Shown: in pieces, positions 1 through 8,645 of the stretch
Numbering within the stretch: position 1 is the stretch's first letter
Layout: every line of letters begins with the position of its first letter
Source of the DNA: Sphingobacteriia bacterium
Lineage (GTDB): Bacteria; Bacteroidota; Bacteroidia; Chitinophagales; Chitinophagaceae
DNA: 64,000 nucleotides
Assembly (NCBI GenBank): GCA_947452295.1
Contig: CANGCK010000005.1
Coordinates: 32,665 to 96,664 of the forward strand
Reading direction: 5' to 3'
Program-made: the position numbers and the translations under genes
Notes under the pieces: model-generated
What the model was told of the DNA's origin: nothing
The model's database searches: none
Seen by the model: only the letters and a program-made list of their open reading frames with translations

Positions 1-104
1 TAGATTTTCTTATTTCTTTTGCTTCTGCCTATTTAATAGCATCAATAAGCTACTTTTTCTTTGAATCAAAAATTTTAAAGTTAAAAGAAAAATTTTCCAA
101 TTAA
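1..104 (+). CDS. C-terminal end of an acyltransferase-3 family membrane protein (partial)
   Basis: Only the last 33 residues and the TAA stop are in the window; the gene enters from the left edge. The tail reads as one hydrophobic helix (residues like ISFASAYLIASISYFFFE) followed by a short basic end (KILKLKEKF). A final membrane helix, then an aromatic residue and Glu, then Lys-rich residues is how acyltransferase-3 sugar O-acetylases usually end, and the complete homologue at 5990-7063 ends the same way (SYTYIEKPFLNLK). It lies 14 bp upstream of the asparagine-synthase gene on the same strand, so it probably belongs to the same polysaccharide operon. The family call rests on this short tail and is tentative. 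Confidence 0.5.
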   Translation, partial: DFLISFASAYLIASISYFFFESKILKLKEKFSN

Positions 105-118
105 TTCAACGTTATTAT

Positions 119-1909
119 ATGTGTAGAATTTCAGGTATTGTTCATTTAGCATCCACTCCAACCATTGCAGAATCAACCGCAATGCGGGATAGTATGCAAC
201 ATGGCGGACCTGATGATGCAGGATTATATATAGATGAAATTAACCACATCGCTTTAGGTCATAGGCGCCTATCACTAATTGATCTAACATCTGCTGGCCA
301 TCAACCAATGAAAAGTTTTAATAGTGAATGCATAGTGGTTTTTAATGGTGAAATTTATAATTATCAAGAAATTAAAAATGAGCTTTTATCTTTAGGTTAT
401 CATTTTATATCAAATTCCGATACTGAAGTTATTTTATCTGCTTATCATCAATGGGGTACTAATTGTTTTTCTAAATTCAATGGTATGTTTGCCCTAGCAA
501 TTTATGATAAAGTTCAAGCTAAACTCATATTAGCAAGAGACCACGCTGGCATCAAACCGCTCTATTTTAATATAGACGATAATTCATTATATTTTGCTTC
601 TGAAGTACGTGCTTTTAAAACTATTAATCACAATTGGCCAGAAAATAATGACTGGAGAATTTATTTTCTATTATTTGGTTACATTCCTGAACCAATAACT
701 ACATTAAACAATGTTTTTTCTATTGAAAAAGGTTCTTACTTAGAAGTAAACTTAAAAAATCTAAAATTTAATAAATATAAGTTCATACAGTATAATTATA
801 ATTACACTATTTTTTCTGAAAATGAAGCAATCAGTCAAATTAAATTATCTGTAGAACAAGCTGTAAAAAGACATCTTATATCCGATGCTCCAATAGGTTT
901 GTTTTTAAGTGGTGGGATTGATTCTTCAATTCTTACTTTATTAGCTAAAAAATACTGTGGCAACAATTTAACCACTTTATCAATCGATTTTGAGGAATCA
1001 AAATTTTCAGAAAATAAATATCAACAACTTATTATTGATATAAGTAACGCTAAACATCATACTTATAAAGTTTCTAAACAACAGTTTAATGAAGCTATTC
1101 CAGATATATTGAATGCTATCGATCAACCCAGCAATGACGGTATTAATTCTTATTTTATAACTAAATATGCTAAAGAAGCTGGCTTAAAAGCTGTATTAAG
1201 TGGTATTGGTGCTGATGAATTGTTTGGCGGTTATCCATCCTTTAAGAGACACAAAATATTAAATTATACAAAGTGCATTCCTGATTATTTAATAAATGCT
1301 GCTGTTTTATTTCCCAATGACAAGTTGAAACGAGTTCAATTTTTGGCTAATAAAACTTTCCCAGGTAATTATTATTTTAATAGAGGATTTTTTACACCTG
1401 CTGATATAGCCAAATACCTTGATATTTCATTGAGCGAGGTAAATAAAGTAATGAATACAATTTCATTACCCCAATTTATTTTATCCCAACATCCTCTAGA
1501 ACAAGTAAGCTATGAAGAATCAAATTGGTATATGCTCAATCAATTGTTAAAAGATACAGATTATATGAGTATGTGGCACGCTGTAGAAGTGAGAGTTCCA
1601 TTTCTGGATAAAGAATTAATCGATTTGGTTTACTCTATTCATCCAGATATTAGGTATAATAGCAAACAAATCAAACATATTTTAATTAAAGCTTTTAAAG
1701 ATATATTGCCCGAAGCAATATGGAATAGACCGAAGCAAGGTTTTGCATTTCCATTTCAACAATGGTTTGCAGATGTAAATTTATCACTAACAAAAAATGT
1801 AAAAAGTGATAATTTAAAAGCTGGATTAGTTAGCGGAAAAACACACTGGAGTAGATACTGGTGTTACAATTTATCTCAACACAAAATAAATAATACTTCT
1901 GCTTGGTAA
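119..1909 (+). CDS. asnB: Asparagine synthase (glutamine-hydrolysing), AsnB family
   Basis: A 596-residue cytoplasmic amidotransferase. The class II glutamine amidotransferase domain fills about the first 200 residues and needs Cys2 as nucleophile after removal of Met1; the start MCRISGI supplies it, which fixes the ATG at 119. GGPDDAG and NGEIYNY match the glutaminase substrate site. The second half is an ATP-pyrophosphatase domain with the P-loop SGGIDSS near residue 262 and the downstream SGIGADELFGGY motif. The family makes asparagine from aspartate, glutamine and ATP. Copies inside polysaccharide loci, like this one among glycosyltransferases, are often thought to amidate a sugar acid or modify a glycan instead; the sequence cannot tell which. 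The stop overlaps the next gene by 7 bases, so the two are co-transcribed. Confidence 0.9.
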   Translation: MCRISGIVHLASTPTIAESTAMRDSMQHGGPDDAGLYIDEINHIALGHRRLSLIDLTSAGHQPMKSFNSECIVVFNGEIYNYQEIKNELLSLGYHFISNSDTEVILSAYHQWGTNCFSKFNGMFALAIYDKVQAKLILARDHAGIKPLYFNIDDNSLYFASEVRAFKTINHNWPENNDWRIYFLLFGYIPEPITTLNNVFSIEKGSYLEVNLKNLKFNKYKFIQYNYNYTIFSENEAISQIKLSVEQAVKRHLISDAPIGLFLSGGIDSSILTLLAKKYCGNNLTTLSIDFEESKFSENKYQQLIIDISNAKHHTYKVSKQQFNEAIPDILNAIDQPSNDGINSYFITKYAKEAGLKAVLSGIGADELFGGYPSFKRHKILNYTKCIPDYLINAAVLFPNDKLKRVQFLANKTFPGNYYFNRGFFTPADIAKYLDISLSEVNKVMNTISLPQFILSQHPLEQVSYEESNWYMLNQLLKDTDYMSMWHAVEVRVPFLDKELIDLVYSIHPDIRYNSKQIKHILIKAFKDILPEAIWNRPKQGFAFPFQQWFADVNLSLTKNVKSDNLKAGLVSGKTHWSRYWCYNLSQHKINNTSAW

Positions 1910-3003
1910 ATAATATTGCATTTATTTATTTAACCGCCTTCTCTAAAGCAGGCGGAATTGAACAGTTTAATAAAAATTTGATGACATCTATTCATCAAAT
2001 TAAACCCAATTCTGTTGCTATTTCTTTATATGATACTACTGTGGATGAAAAGTATTTCCCTCAAAAATCATTTAAAGGATTTGCAGGAAACAAAATAGCA
2101 TTTTTATTTTCATTAATTTTTTCTGCAAGAAAGCATCAAGTATATTTAATTGGTCATATTAATTTATCTCTAGCTGCATTTATTATTAAGTTCATTAACC
2201 CTAAAGCCCAATTTTTGCTAATGGCTCATGGTGTTGAAATTTGGCCTAAGCAAAAAAGATTCGCACATTGGTTGATTAAAAGTGCTACTCAGATTTTTTC
2301 TGTTAGCCAATTCACTAAGTCTACAATTTTAATAAATAATCCAAGTATTTCATCTAATAAAATTAAAATACTCCATAATTCAGTTGACCCTTATTTTAAT
2401 TATCCTATATCCTTTACAAAACCAAATTATCTTATTGATAAATATCATTTAAATACCAATGATAAATTAATATTAACAACAACTCGATTATCCTCTGATG
2501 AACAATATAAAGGGTATGACGCCGTAATCTCTATAATTAAACGATTAAACAATGAATTTGGACCAGTAAAATATTTAATTGTTGGAAAAGCTGATGATAA
2601 AGAATTGGATCGTGTAAATAAATTAATTAAAAAAGAACAAATAGATGACAATGTGATTTTAAGTGGTTTTGTGCCATTACATGAATTAATTGATCATTAC
2701 TTATTGGCAGATGTTTTTGTTTTACCTAGTACTGGAGAAGGTTTTGGAATTGTATTGATCGAGGCTATGGCATGTGGTTTAAAAGTAATTGCAGGTAATA
2801 AAGACGGAAGCGTAGATGCTTTGTTAAATGGCGAATTGGGAACATTAATTAATCCATCCGATACAATACAATTGTATAATTCAATCAACAACTTATTACA
2901 AAATAATAAAAGTCAGCCATTGGACATTCAACATCGAATGAAAGAACATTTTTCTTACCCTATATTTAAAAAAAATATTCAACTTTTGTTGACCGATTTA
3001 TAA
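1903..3003 (+). CDS. GT-B fold glycosyltransferase, GT4-like
   Basis: A 366-residue GT4-type glycosyltransferase predicted to transfer a sugar from a nucleotide donor during polysaccharide assembly at the cytoplasmic face of the inner membrane. The N-terminal acceptor domain begins NNIAFIYLTAFSKAGGIEQF, with the glycine-rich GGIEQF acceptor-side loop typical of the family. The C-terminal donor domain carries EGFGIVLIEAMACG near residues 281-294, the E-x7-E nucleotide-sugar motif. The start is TTG at 1903, overlapping the end of asnB by 7 bases; it is preferred because the conserved first beta strand begins right after it and the next ATG (1981) would remove the GGIEQF loop. The sugar and linkage are unknown. 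Confidence 0.85.
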   Translation: MVNNIAFIYLTAFSKAGGIEQFNKNLMTSIHQIKPNSVAISLYDTTVDEKYFPQKSFKGFAGNKIAFLFSLIFSARKHQVYLIGHINLSLAAFIIKFINPKAQFLLMAHGVEIWPKQKRFAHWLIKSATQIFSVSQFTKSTILINNPSISSNKIKILHNSVDPYFNYPISFTKPNYLIDKYHLNTNDKLILTTTRLSSDEQYKGYDAVISIIKRLNNEFGPVKYLIVGKADDKELDRVNKLIKKEQIDDNVILSGFVPLHELIDHYLLADVFVLPSTGEGFGIVLIEAMACGLKVIAGNKDGSVDALLNGELGTLINPSDTIQLYNSINNLLQNNKSQPLDIQHRMKEHFSYPIFKKNIQLLLTDL

Positions 3004-3124
3004 GTTCAATCTAAACAAACTAATCCTGCAACAAAAAATAAAAATACTAATCATTTACGAATATTTTTATCCCGCTTATAAAGCAGGTGGTATTATTCAG
3101 TCCCTTCGTAACTTAGTAAATTTA

Positions 3125-4192
3125 ATGAGTAACCATTTTGATTTCTATTGTATAACTGGTTGCACAGACTTAAATGAAAAAATTCCATTAGAAAATATTA
3201 AGATTAATCAATGGAATATTATTCAAATTTCACCAAACAAGTCTATTAACGTATGGTATGACGACAAAAAACATTTGAATTATTTTAAATTCAAAAAATT
3301 GATTCATGCCATAAATCCTCAGGTTATTTACTTGAACGGATTCATGAGTATAACATTTTTATTGATTCCATTATTAGTTATTAAAACCGCTCTATTCAAC
3401 AAAATAAAAACAGTTATAGCACCAAGAGGTATGTTACAGTTGGGCGCAATTAACATTAAACAATTCAAAAAAAAATATTTCCTTTTGTTCATTCAATTAT
3501 TGAATTTGACAAAAAATATTATATGGCATGTAACAGATAATGTTGAAATAGAAGGCATTACTAAATATTTTAAAGCTCCATCAGAAAAAATATTTAGTAT
3601 TGGAAATATACCATTACAACCCCCAAGTATAATAACATCTCCAAATAAAACTGTTGGAACATTAAATCTTGTTTACGCGTCGATTATTACCGATAAAAAA
3701 AACCTGATTTATGTAATTGAAGCACTTAAATGTGCTACTACTCTAATCAATTTAAATATTTATGGCGTAATTAAAGAATCTTCATACTGGGAATTATGCT
3801 TAAATGCAATTAATCAGTTACCCATTAATATAACTGTTCATTTCTTGGGTGATTTTAAATCAGCTCAAATGCACAATATCGTATCAAAGCATGATGCAAT
3901 GATACTAATGAGTAAAGGCGAAAATTTTTCTCATGCTATATATGAATGCCTATCTGCAGGCAGACCAATTATTAGTAGTGAATTTACTAGTTGGCATAAT
4001 CTTTCTAAACATAATGCGGGATGGAATTTTTCAAATAATAATCATGCAGATTTAGCAAATGAACTAGATGTTTTGAGTTATATTGATAATGATAGATGGA
4101 AAATTTATTGTGAAGGGGCTCATTTGCATGCGTTAAATTATCTAACATCACAGTCTTTTAGGAGCGATTATTATAATTTACTAAATGCCTAA
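3125..4192 (+). CDS. GT-B fold glycosyltransferase, GT4-like, probably 5'-truncated by start loss
   Basis: A 355-residue glycosyltransferase if read from the first standard start, ATG 3125. The donor-binding half holds GENFSHAIYECLSAGRP, the E-x7-E motif of GT4 enzymes, and VIAPRGML is also a family hallmark. The coding frame clearly continues upstream: bases 3038-3124 read IKILIIYEYFYPAYKAGG and on into the usual first strand and glycine loop of a GT-B enzyme. Between the in-frame TGA at 2990-2992 and ATG 3125 there is no ATG, GTG or TTG. The natural start position holds ATA (3038), with CTG at 3026 as another option. The gene may use a rare start, may be damaged, or may contain a base error. 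It follows the previous glycosyltransferase with almost no gap if the extension is counted. Confidence 0.75.
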   Translation: MSNHFDFYCITGCTDLNEKIPLENIKINQWNIIQISPNKSINVWYDDKKHLNYFKFKKLIHAINPQVIYLNGFMSITFLLIPLLVIKTALFNKIKTVIAPRGMLQLGAINIKQFKKKYFLLFIQLLNLTKNIIWHVTDNVEIEGITKYFKAPSEKIFSIGNIPLQPPSIITSPNKTVGTLNLVYASIITDKKNLIYVIEALKCATTLINLNIYGVIKESSYWELCLNAINQLPINITVHFLGDFKSAQMHNIVSKHDAMILMSKGENFSHAIYECLSAGRPIISSEFTSWHNLSKHNAGWNFSNNNHADLANELDVLSYIDNDRWKIYCEGAHLHALNYLTSQSFRSDYYNLLNA

Positions 4193-4252
4193 TTGCTTGA
4201 TCGGAATCCAATTAAATACACATTTTAAATACTTTAAATTAATATATTTTCT

Positions 4253-5980
4253 ATGATTGTTCTTGGTTTAAATGCGTATCATGCGGATTCTTCTGCAGCA
4301 ATTTTTAAAGATGGAAAATTAATTGTAGCTTCTGAAGAAGAACGATTTAGAAGAGTTAAACATTGGGCTGGTTTTCCTTCTATGGCTATTGATTTTTGTT
4401 TAAATGAAGCTGGAATTACCATACACGATGTTGATTCAATAGCAATTGGAAGAGACCCCAAAGCTAAATTTTTTAAAAAAATATTATTCTTCGCTAAAAG
4501 GCCGATAGAATCATTTTTTCATGCAATTGAAAGAATATTTAATCAAAAAAAAGTTAGTTCTATTGAATTAGAATTTGAAAAACATTTTGGCATTAGTAGT
4601 ACAATTGTTAAAAATAAAATTCACCAAATTGAACATCACAATAGCCATTTAGCCAGTGCTTTTTTTGCTTCCCCTTTCGAAGAAGCTGCAATTGTAAGTA
4701 TAGATGGTTCTGGTGATTTTACAACAACAATGTTGGCTATCGGTAAAGGAAATTCAATCAAAGTAATTGATTCGATTGATTTCCCACATTCATTGGGAAT
4801 CTTTTATACCGCATTTACACAACTACTCGGTTTCCCGTATTATGGTGATGAATATAAAGTAATGGGGTTGGCACCTTATGGTGAACCTAAATATGTTGAT
4901 TTATTACATAAAGTGATACTGTTAGAACCAAATGGATTATTCAAGTTAAACTTAAATTATTTCAGGTCACCTGGAAAAGGATTTGTATTATATAATGATG
5001 ATAATATTCCTGCAATTCCAATTGCTTTTAACAGTAATATGGAAAAATTGTTTTGTAAAGCCCGCACTAAAGATGAACCCTTAACACAATACCATAAAGA
5101 CCTTGCAGCATCAGTTCAAAGAATGGCTGAAATAACAATTTTCCATATTCTAAACGATCTATTTAAAAAAACAGGAATAGATAATCTTTGTTTAGCTGGG
5201 GGTGTTGCTCAAAATAGTGTTGCAAATGGAAAAATAAAATTCAATACACCATTTAAACAAATTTATATTCCATCGGCTGGTCATGATGCGGGTATCGCAA
5301 TGGGATCGGCTCAATATACTTATCACCAACTATTTCATCAACCCCGCGTTCCCGCTATTTTTTCTGCCTATACAGGTGCTAAGTTCGATAATGCGTATAT
5401 CATTGACATGTTAACCCAAAAAAATATTTCATTTAAACAACTCAATGACAATGAATTATTTGATTACGTTGCAGAAAAATTAGTAAATGCTGCAGTAGTT
5501 GGTTGGTTTAATGGTCGAGCAGAATTTGGCCCAAGAGCGTTGGGTGCTCGCTCTATTTTGGCTAATCCTGGACGGAATGACGCTAAAGAATTAATAAATA
5601 GTAAAATTAAAAGACGTGAAAGTTTCAGACCTTTTGCACCAAGTATTTTAAAAGAATTTGTAGGAGATTATTTTGAATCAACCGATCTTGTACCCTTTAT
5701 GGAAAGAGTGTATTTGATCAAAGAAAGTAAAAGAACATCAATTCCTGCAGTAACCCATGCAGATGGTACAGGGAGATTACAAACAGTTGATAAAGAGATC
5801 TCTCCAAGATATTATCACTTGATTGATGCGTTCAGAAAAAAATCGGGCATTCCTATTTTGTTAAACACATCATTTAATGAAAACGAACCAATTGTCAATA
5901 AACCCGAAGAAGCTCTGGACTGCTTTTTACGAACTGATATGGACCTATTAGTATTAGAAAATATCATTGTAGAACGATAA
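4253..5980 (+). CDS. O-carbamoyltransferase, NodU/CmcH/TobZ family
   Basis: A 575-residue, full-length member of the carbamoyltransferase family. Known members use carbamoyl phosphate and ATP to form carbamoyl-adenylate and move the carbamoyl group to a hydroxyl, for example on sugars of Nod factors or antibiotics. The N-terminal Kae1-like domain starts MIVLGLNAYHADSSAA and contains SEEERFRRVKH; a metal-binding histidine cluster reads IEHHNSHLASAFF near residues 126-138, followed by IDGSGD. The C-terminal YrdC-like half has GRAEFGPRALGARSIL and SFRPFAPS. Inside this glycan locus the likely substrate is a sugar hydroxyl of the repeat unit, which is inference. The gene ends 9 bp before the next acyltransferase. 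Confidence 0.9.
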   Translation: MIVLGLNAYHADSSAAIFKDGKLIVASEEERFRRVKHWAGFPSMAIDFCLNEAGITIHDVDSIAIGRDPKAKFFKKILFFAKRPIESFFHAIERIFNQKKVSSIELEFEKHFGISSTIVKNKIHQIEHHNSHLASAFFASPFEEAAIVSIDGSGDFTTTMLAIGKGNSIKVIDSIDFPHSLGIFYTAFTQLLGFPYYGDEYKVMGLAPYGEPKYVDLLHKVILLEPNGLFKLNLNYFRSPGKGFVLYNDDNIPAIPIAFNSNMEKLFCKARTKDEPLTQYHKDLAASVQRMAEITIFHILNDLFKKTGIDNLCLAGGVAQNSVANGKIKFNTPFKQIYIPSAGHDAGIAMGSAQYTYHQLFHQPRVPAIFSAYTGAKFDNAYIIDMLTQKNISFKQLNDNELFDYVAEKLVNAAVVGWFNGRAEFGPRALGARSILANPGRNDAKELINSKIKRRESFRPFAPSILKEFVGDYFESTDLVPFMERVYLIKESKRTSIPAVTHADGTGRLQTVDKEISPRYYHLIDAFRKKSGIPILLNTSFNENEPIVNKPEEALDCFLRTDMDLLVLENIIVER

Positions 5981-5989
5981 AATAACAAT

Positions 5990-7063
5990 ATGGCACCCAA
6001 CAGTTTTAAATACATTGCTAATTTGGATGGATTAAGAGCAATTGCCGCTCTATTTGTTTTATTGATTCATGGTTCCTATGGCTATTTTGCGGGAGGATGG
6101 ATTGGTGTAGATTTGTTTTTTGTATTAAGTGGTTTTTTAATCACTTTATTATTAGAAAATGAATATGTAAACAATCAACATATTTCAATTTCTAAATTCT
6201 ACATCAGGCGAATTTTGCGACTTTTACCAGCTCTTATATTTTGTATCGTTTTAGCCAATGTATTAAATTTATTTTCAACTGATCATTCTAATCGCAATCA
6301 TTGGATCTCTTCATTGGCCGCACTATTTTATTTTACCAATATCTTAAATATAAGTGTATTAGGTAACCTGTCACATCTTTGGTCCCTTTCTGTAGAAGAA
6401 CATTTTTATTTATTTTGGCCATTGCTAATGACTATTTTATTTGTTAGGACTTCAAAAAAAATACAAATTCGCTTACTATTTTCCGTAATATTAATTATTA
6501 CTATTATTAAAATAATATTATCATATAACGACTTTATATACATTAAAAATATTTTTGTAATCGATATCTATCGATTTACATTTTTTAGAATGGATTGTTT
6601 ATTGACGGGCGCTTTAATTGGATTGATGTATCCATCACTTAATAAAATATCTGTAGGTTTTTCAAATAAAAAATATTCTTATCTCCTTTTATTTATGGGA
6701 TTCACTTTTACTTATTTTCTATTTACTTTGAGTGAAAACAGTTTGTTCTATAAAAGTGGCGGATTTTTTATTGTAAATGTTCTTTGTGCGATTTTAGTTT
6801 TTATTGCTACTAAAATCCCTAATCATTCATTATTATCCAATAAATTATTGAGTTGGTTAGGTGTTCGTTCTTATGGAATTTATATTTACCATTTTCCAAT
6901 ATTTTTATTGTATGAAGTACTTCGAGTGCCCAGCAATATCTCTAATTATTTATTGGTATCGTTTCTGCGCTTTTCCACCACTATTTTAATCGCTGCTATT
7001 TCATATACATATATTGAAAAACCATTTTTAAATCTCAAAGTAAAATATGCAGTTAAAAAGTAA
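5990..7063 (+). CDS. Acyltransferase-3 family membrane protein (sugar O-acyltransferase)
   Basis: A 357-residue integral membrane protein with about ten predicted helices. It carries the acyltransferase-3 signatures: LDGLRAIAALFVLLIH near residues 10-25 with the family's key His in the first helix, IGVDLFFVLSGFLI next, then SKFYIRRILRLLPAL, and HLWSLSVEEHFYLFWP near residue 130. Family members O-acetylate sugars of lipopolysaccharide, capsule or Nod factors, moving acyl groups across or at the inner membrane. With the partial acyltransferase at the left edge, this is the second such enzyme in the locus, suggesting the polymer carries two different ester decorations. It follows the carbamoyltransferase by 9 bp and is surely in the same operon. 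Confidence 0.88.
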   Translation: MAPNSFKYIANLDGLRAIAALFVLLIHGSYGYFAGGWIGVDLFFVLSGFLITLLLENEYVNNQHISISKFYIRRILRLLPALIFCIVLANVLNLFSTDHSNRNHWISSLAALFYFTNILNISVLGNLSHLWSLSVEEHFYLFWPLLMTILFVRTSKKIQIRLLFSVILIITIIKIILSYNDFIYIKNIFVIDIYRFTFFRMDCLLTGALIGLMYPSLNKISVGFSNKKYSYLLLFMGFTFTYFLFTLSENSLFYKSGGFFIVNVLCAILVFIATKIPNHSLLSNKLLSWLGVRSYGIYIYHFPIFLLYEVLRVPSNISNYLLVSFLRFSTTILIAAISYTYIEKPFLNLKVKYAVKK

Positions 7064-7101
7064 AAGTCTAGCTTTAATATTTTTCTTAAAATCCCCCTTT
7101 T

Positions 7102-7878
7102 ATGTTTAAAAAATTTATCGATAGTGTTCAAAGAAGATTATCAAAATCAACATATTTTGTATTATTACTCTGCAAACTGCGTAACCAAATTAATAGGATT
7201 ATTTCGTATCATTTTTCACAAGATCATTTGATTGAAGAAAGTGGTGAATCTTTTTTAATCGATCAATACAACGATCAACTTAAAGTTGTTTTTGATGTTG
7301 GTGCCAATAAGGGCGAATGGAGCGAATATTTATTGTCTAAATCAAATAACCTGAAAAAACTAGTATTAATTGAACCATCTAAAAATACGTTTAATTATTT
7401 AGTAGAGAAGTTTATTGATAATCAAAAAATAGAATTACATCAAGTGGGTTTATCAAATGTAACTGGCACTTTTAATTTTTTTGCTGAAGAAAATATGGGA
7501 GAAACATCCTCTTTCATTGCAAATAATGCTTCTGCTAATGCTACTATTGAAAAAGTAAATGTAACTACGTTAGATGTGTTATGTAATGATCTTCAAATAT
7601 CACACATCGATTTTTTAAAAATAGATTGTGAAGGATATGATTTAAAAGTATTACAAGGTGCCGAAAATTTAATTAAGCAAAAAGCCATTCAGTTTATACA
7701 ATTTGAATATAATCACGATTGGCTATCTGCTGGCGCTACTTTAAAGTATGCGATAGATTTTTTAACTAATTATGGCTATAAAGTTTACCTTATTAACAAC
7801 AATGGTCTATCATCATATGATTATGAAACATTTGGCGACTTTTTTGGTTTTTGTAATTTTTTTGCTACAATTGATTAA
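7102..7878 (+). CDS. FkbM family SAM-dependent methyltransferase
   Basis: A 258-residue soluble methyltransferase. The SAM-binding strand and loop are seen as VFDVGANKGEWSEY near residues 63-76, followed by an acidic strand end (LVLIEPS) that would hold the SAM ribose, and FLKIDCEGYDLKVLQGA near residue 173, which is the FkbM signature. The N-terminal 50 residues are basic and aromatic and may contact the membrane or a glycosyltransferase. Family members O-methylate sugars or polyketides. In this locus a methylated sugar in the surface glycan is the obvious guess. The stop codon is directly followed by the ATG of the next gene with no spacer, so translation is probably coupled. Confidence 0.85.
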   Translation: MFKKFIDSVQRRLSKSTYFVLLLCKLRNQINRIISYHFSQDHLIEESGESFLIDQYNDQLKVVFDVGANKGEWSEYLLSKSNNLKKLVLIEPSKNTFNYLVEKFIDNQKIELHQVGLSNVTGTFNFFAEENMGETSSFIANNASANATIEKVNVTTLDVLCNDLQISHIDFLKIDCEGYDLKVLQGAENLIKQKAIQFIQFEYNHDWLSAGATLKYAIDFLTNYGYKVYLINNNGLSSYDYETFGDFFGFCNFFATID

Positions 7879-8625
7879 ATGAATTTTAAAGTTTCAATAA
7901 TAACAGTAGCCTATAATTGCCAGGATACTATTACCGATACAATTCTTTCGGTAAAAAGTCAACAGTATAAAAATATTGAACACTTAATTATTGACGGAGC
8001 ATCTACAGATAATACGCTTCAAGTTGTAAAAAACTGTTCCTCTAATTGCATTGTTTATTCAGAAAAAGACAATGGAATATATGATGCAATGAATAAAGGA
8101 ATTCTTCTTTCAGCTGGCGATATAGTTGGAATTCTAAATGCCGATGATTTTTATGCCGATGACCAGGTAATTGGTGATATTGTTCAACTTTTTGAAAAGA
8201 ATAACAATGATGCAGTTTATGGAGATTTGATTTATGTAGATTCTTATGATACCAATCGAATAACAAGAACTTGGAAAGCTGGTGCATTTACCAAAAGCAA
8301 TTTTTTATACGGTTGGATGCCACCGCATCCAACTTTTTTTGTTAAAAAATCGGTGTATTTAGAATTTGGCTTATTTAATCTATCAGTATATACTGCTGCA
8401 GATTACGAACTCATGCTTCGATTCTTATACAAGTTTAATATAAAGGTTGCATATTTGCACAAAACATTGGTGAAAATGAGAGCTGGCGGAGTTAGCAATC
8501 AATCTTTAAAAAACAGAATATTAGCAAATAAAGGCGATAGAATGGCCTGGAAAGTTAATCAGTTAAAACCCTATTGGTTCACGCTTTTTTTGAAGCCATT
8601 TCGTAAAATCCTACAATTTATTTAA
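7879..8625 (+). CDS. Family 2 glycosyltransferase (GT-A fold)
   Basis: A 248-residue GT2 enzyme. It begins with the family's first strand FKVSIITVAYNCQDTI and has IIDGASTDNT near residues 37-46, the nucleotide-binding loop. The DxD-type metal site appears as LNADDFYADD near residue 90. A typical WMPPHPTFFVKK segment follows near 147, then the acceptor-side aspartate in AADYELMLRF. There are no membrane segments, so it probably acts in the cytoplasm on a lipid-linked intermediate. This type (WcaA/colanic-acid-like) often adds a sugar to a nascent repeat unit. The start directly abuts the methyltransferase stop. The donor sugar is not known, but GDP-fucose is made by the two genes that follow. 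Confidence 0.87.
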   Translation: MNFKVSIITVAYNCQDTITDTILSVKSQQYKNIEHLIIDGASTDNTLQVVKNCSSNCIVYSEKDNGIYDAMNKGILLSAGDIVGILNADDFYADDQVIGDIVQLFEKNNNDAVYGDLIYVDSYDTNRITRTWKAGAFTKSNFLYGWMPPHPTFFVKKSVYLEFGLFNLSVYTAADYELMLRFLYKFNIKVAYLHKTLVKMRAGGVSNQSLKNRILANKGDRMAWKVNQLKPYWFTLFLKPFRKILQFI

Positions 8626-8645
8626 TATAATAATAATCCCCACTT

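Noticed and set aside
1903..4192. The two consecutive glycosyltransferases as one frameshifted gene.
   Set aside because: Each has its own N-terminal strand, glycine loop and C-terminal E-x7-E motif, so they are two enzymes. Only the start of the second is abnormal.
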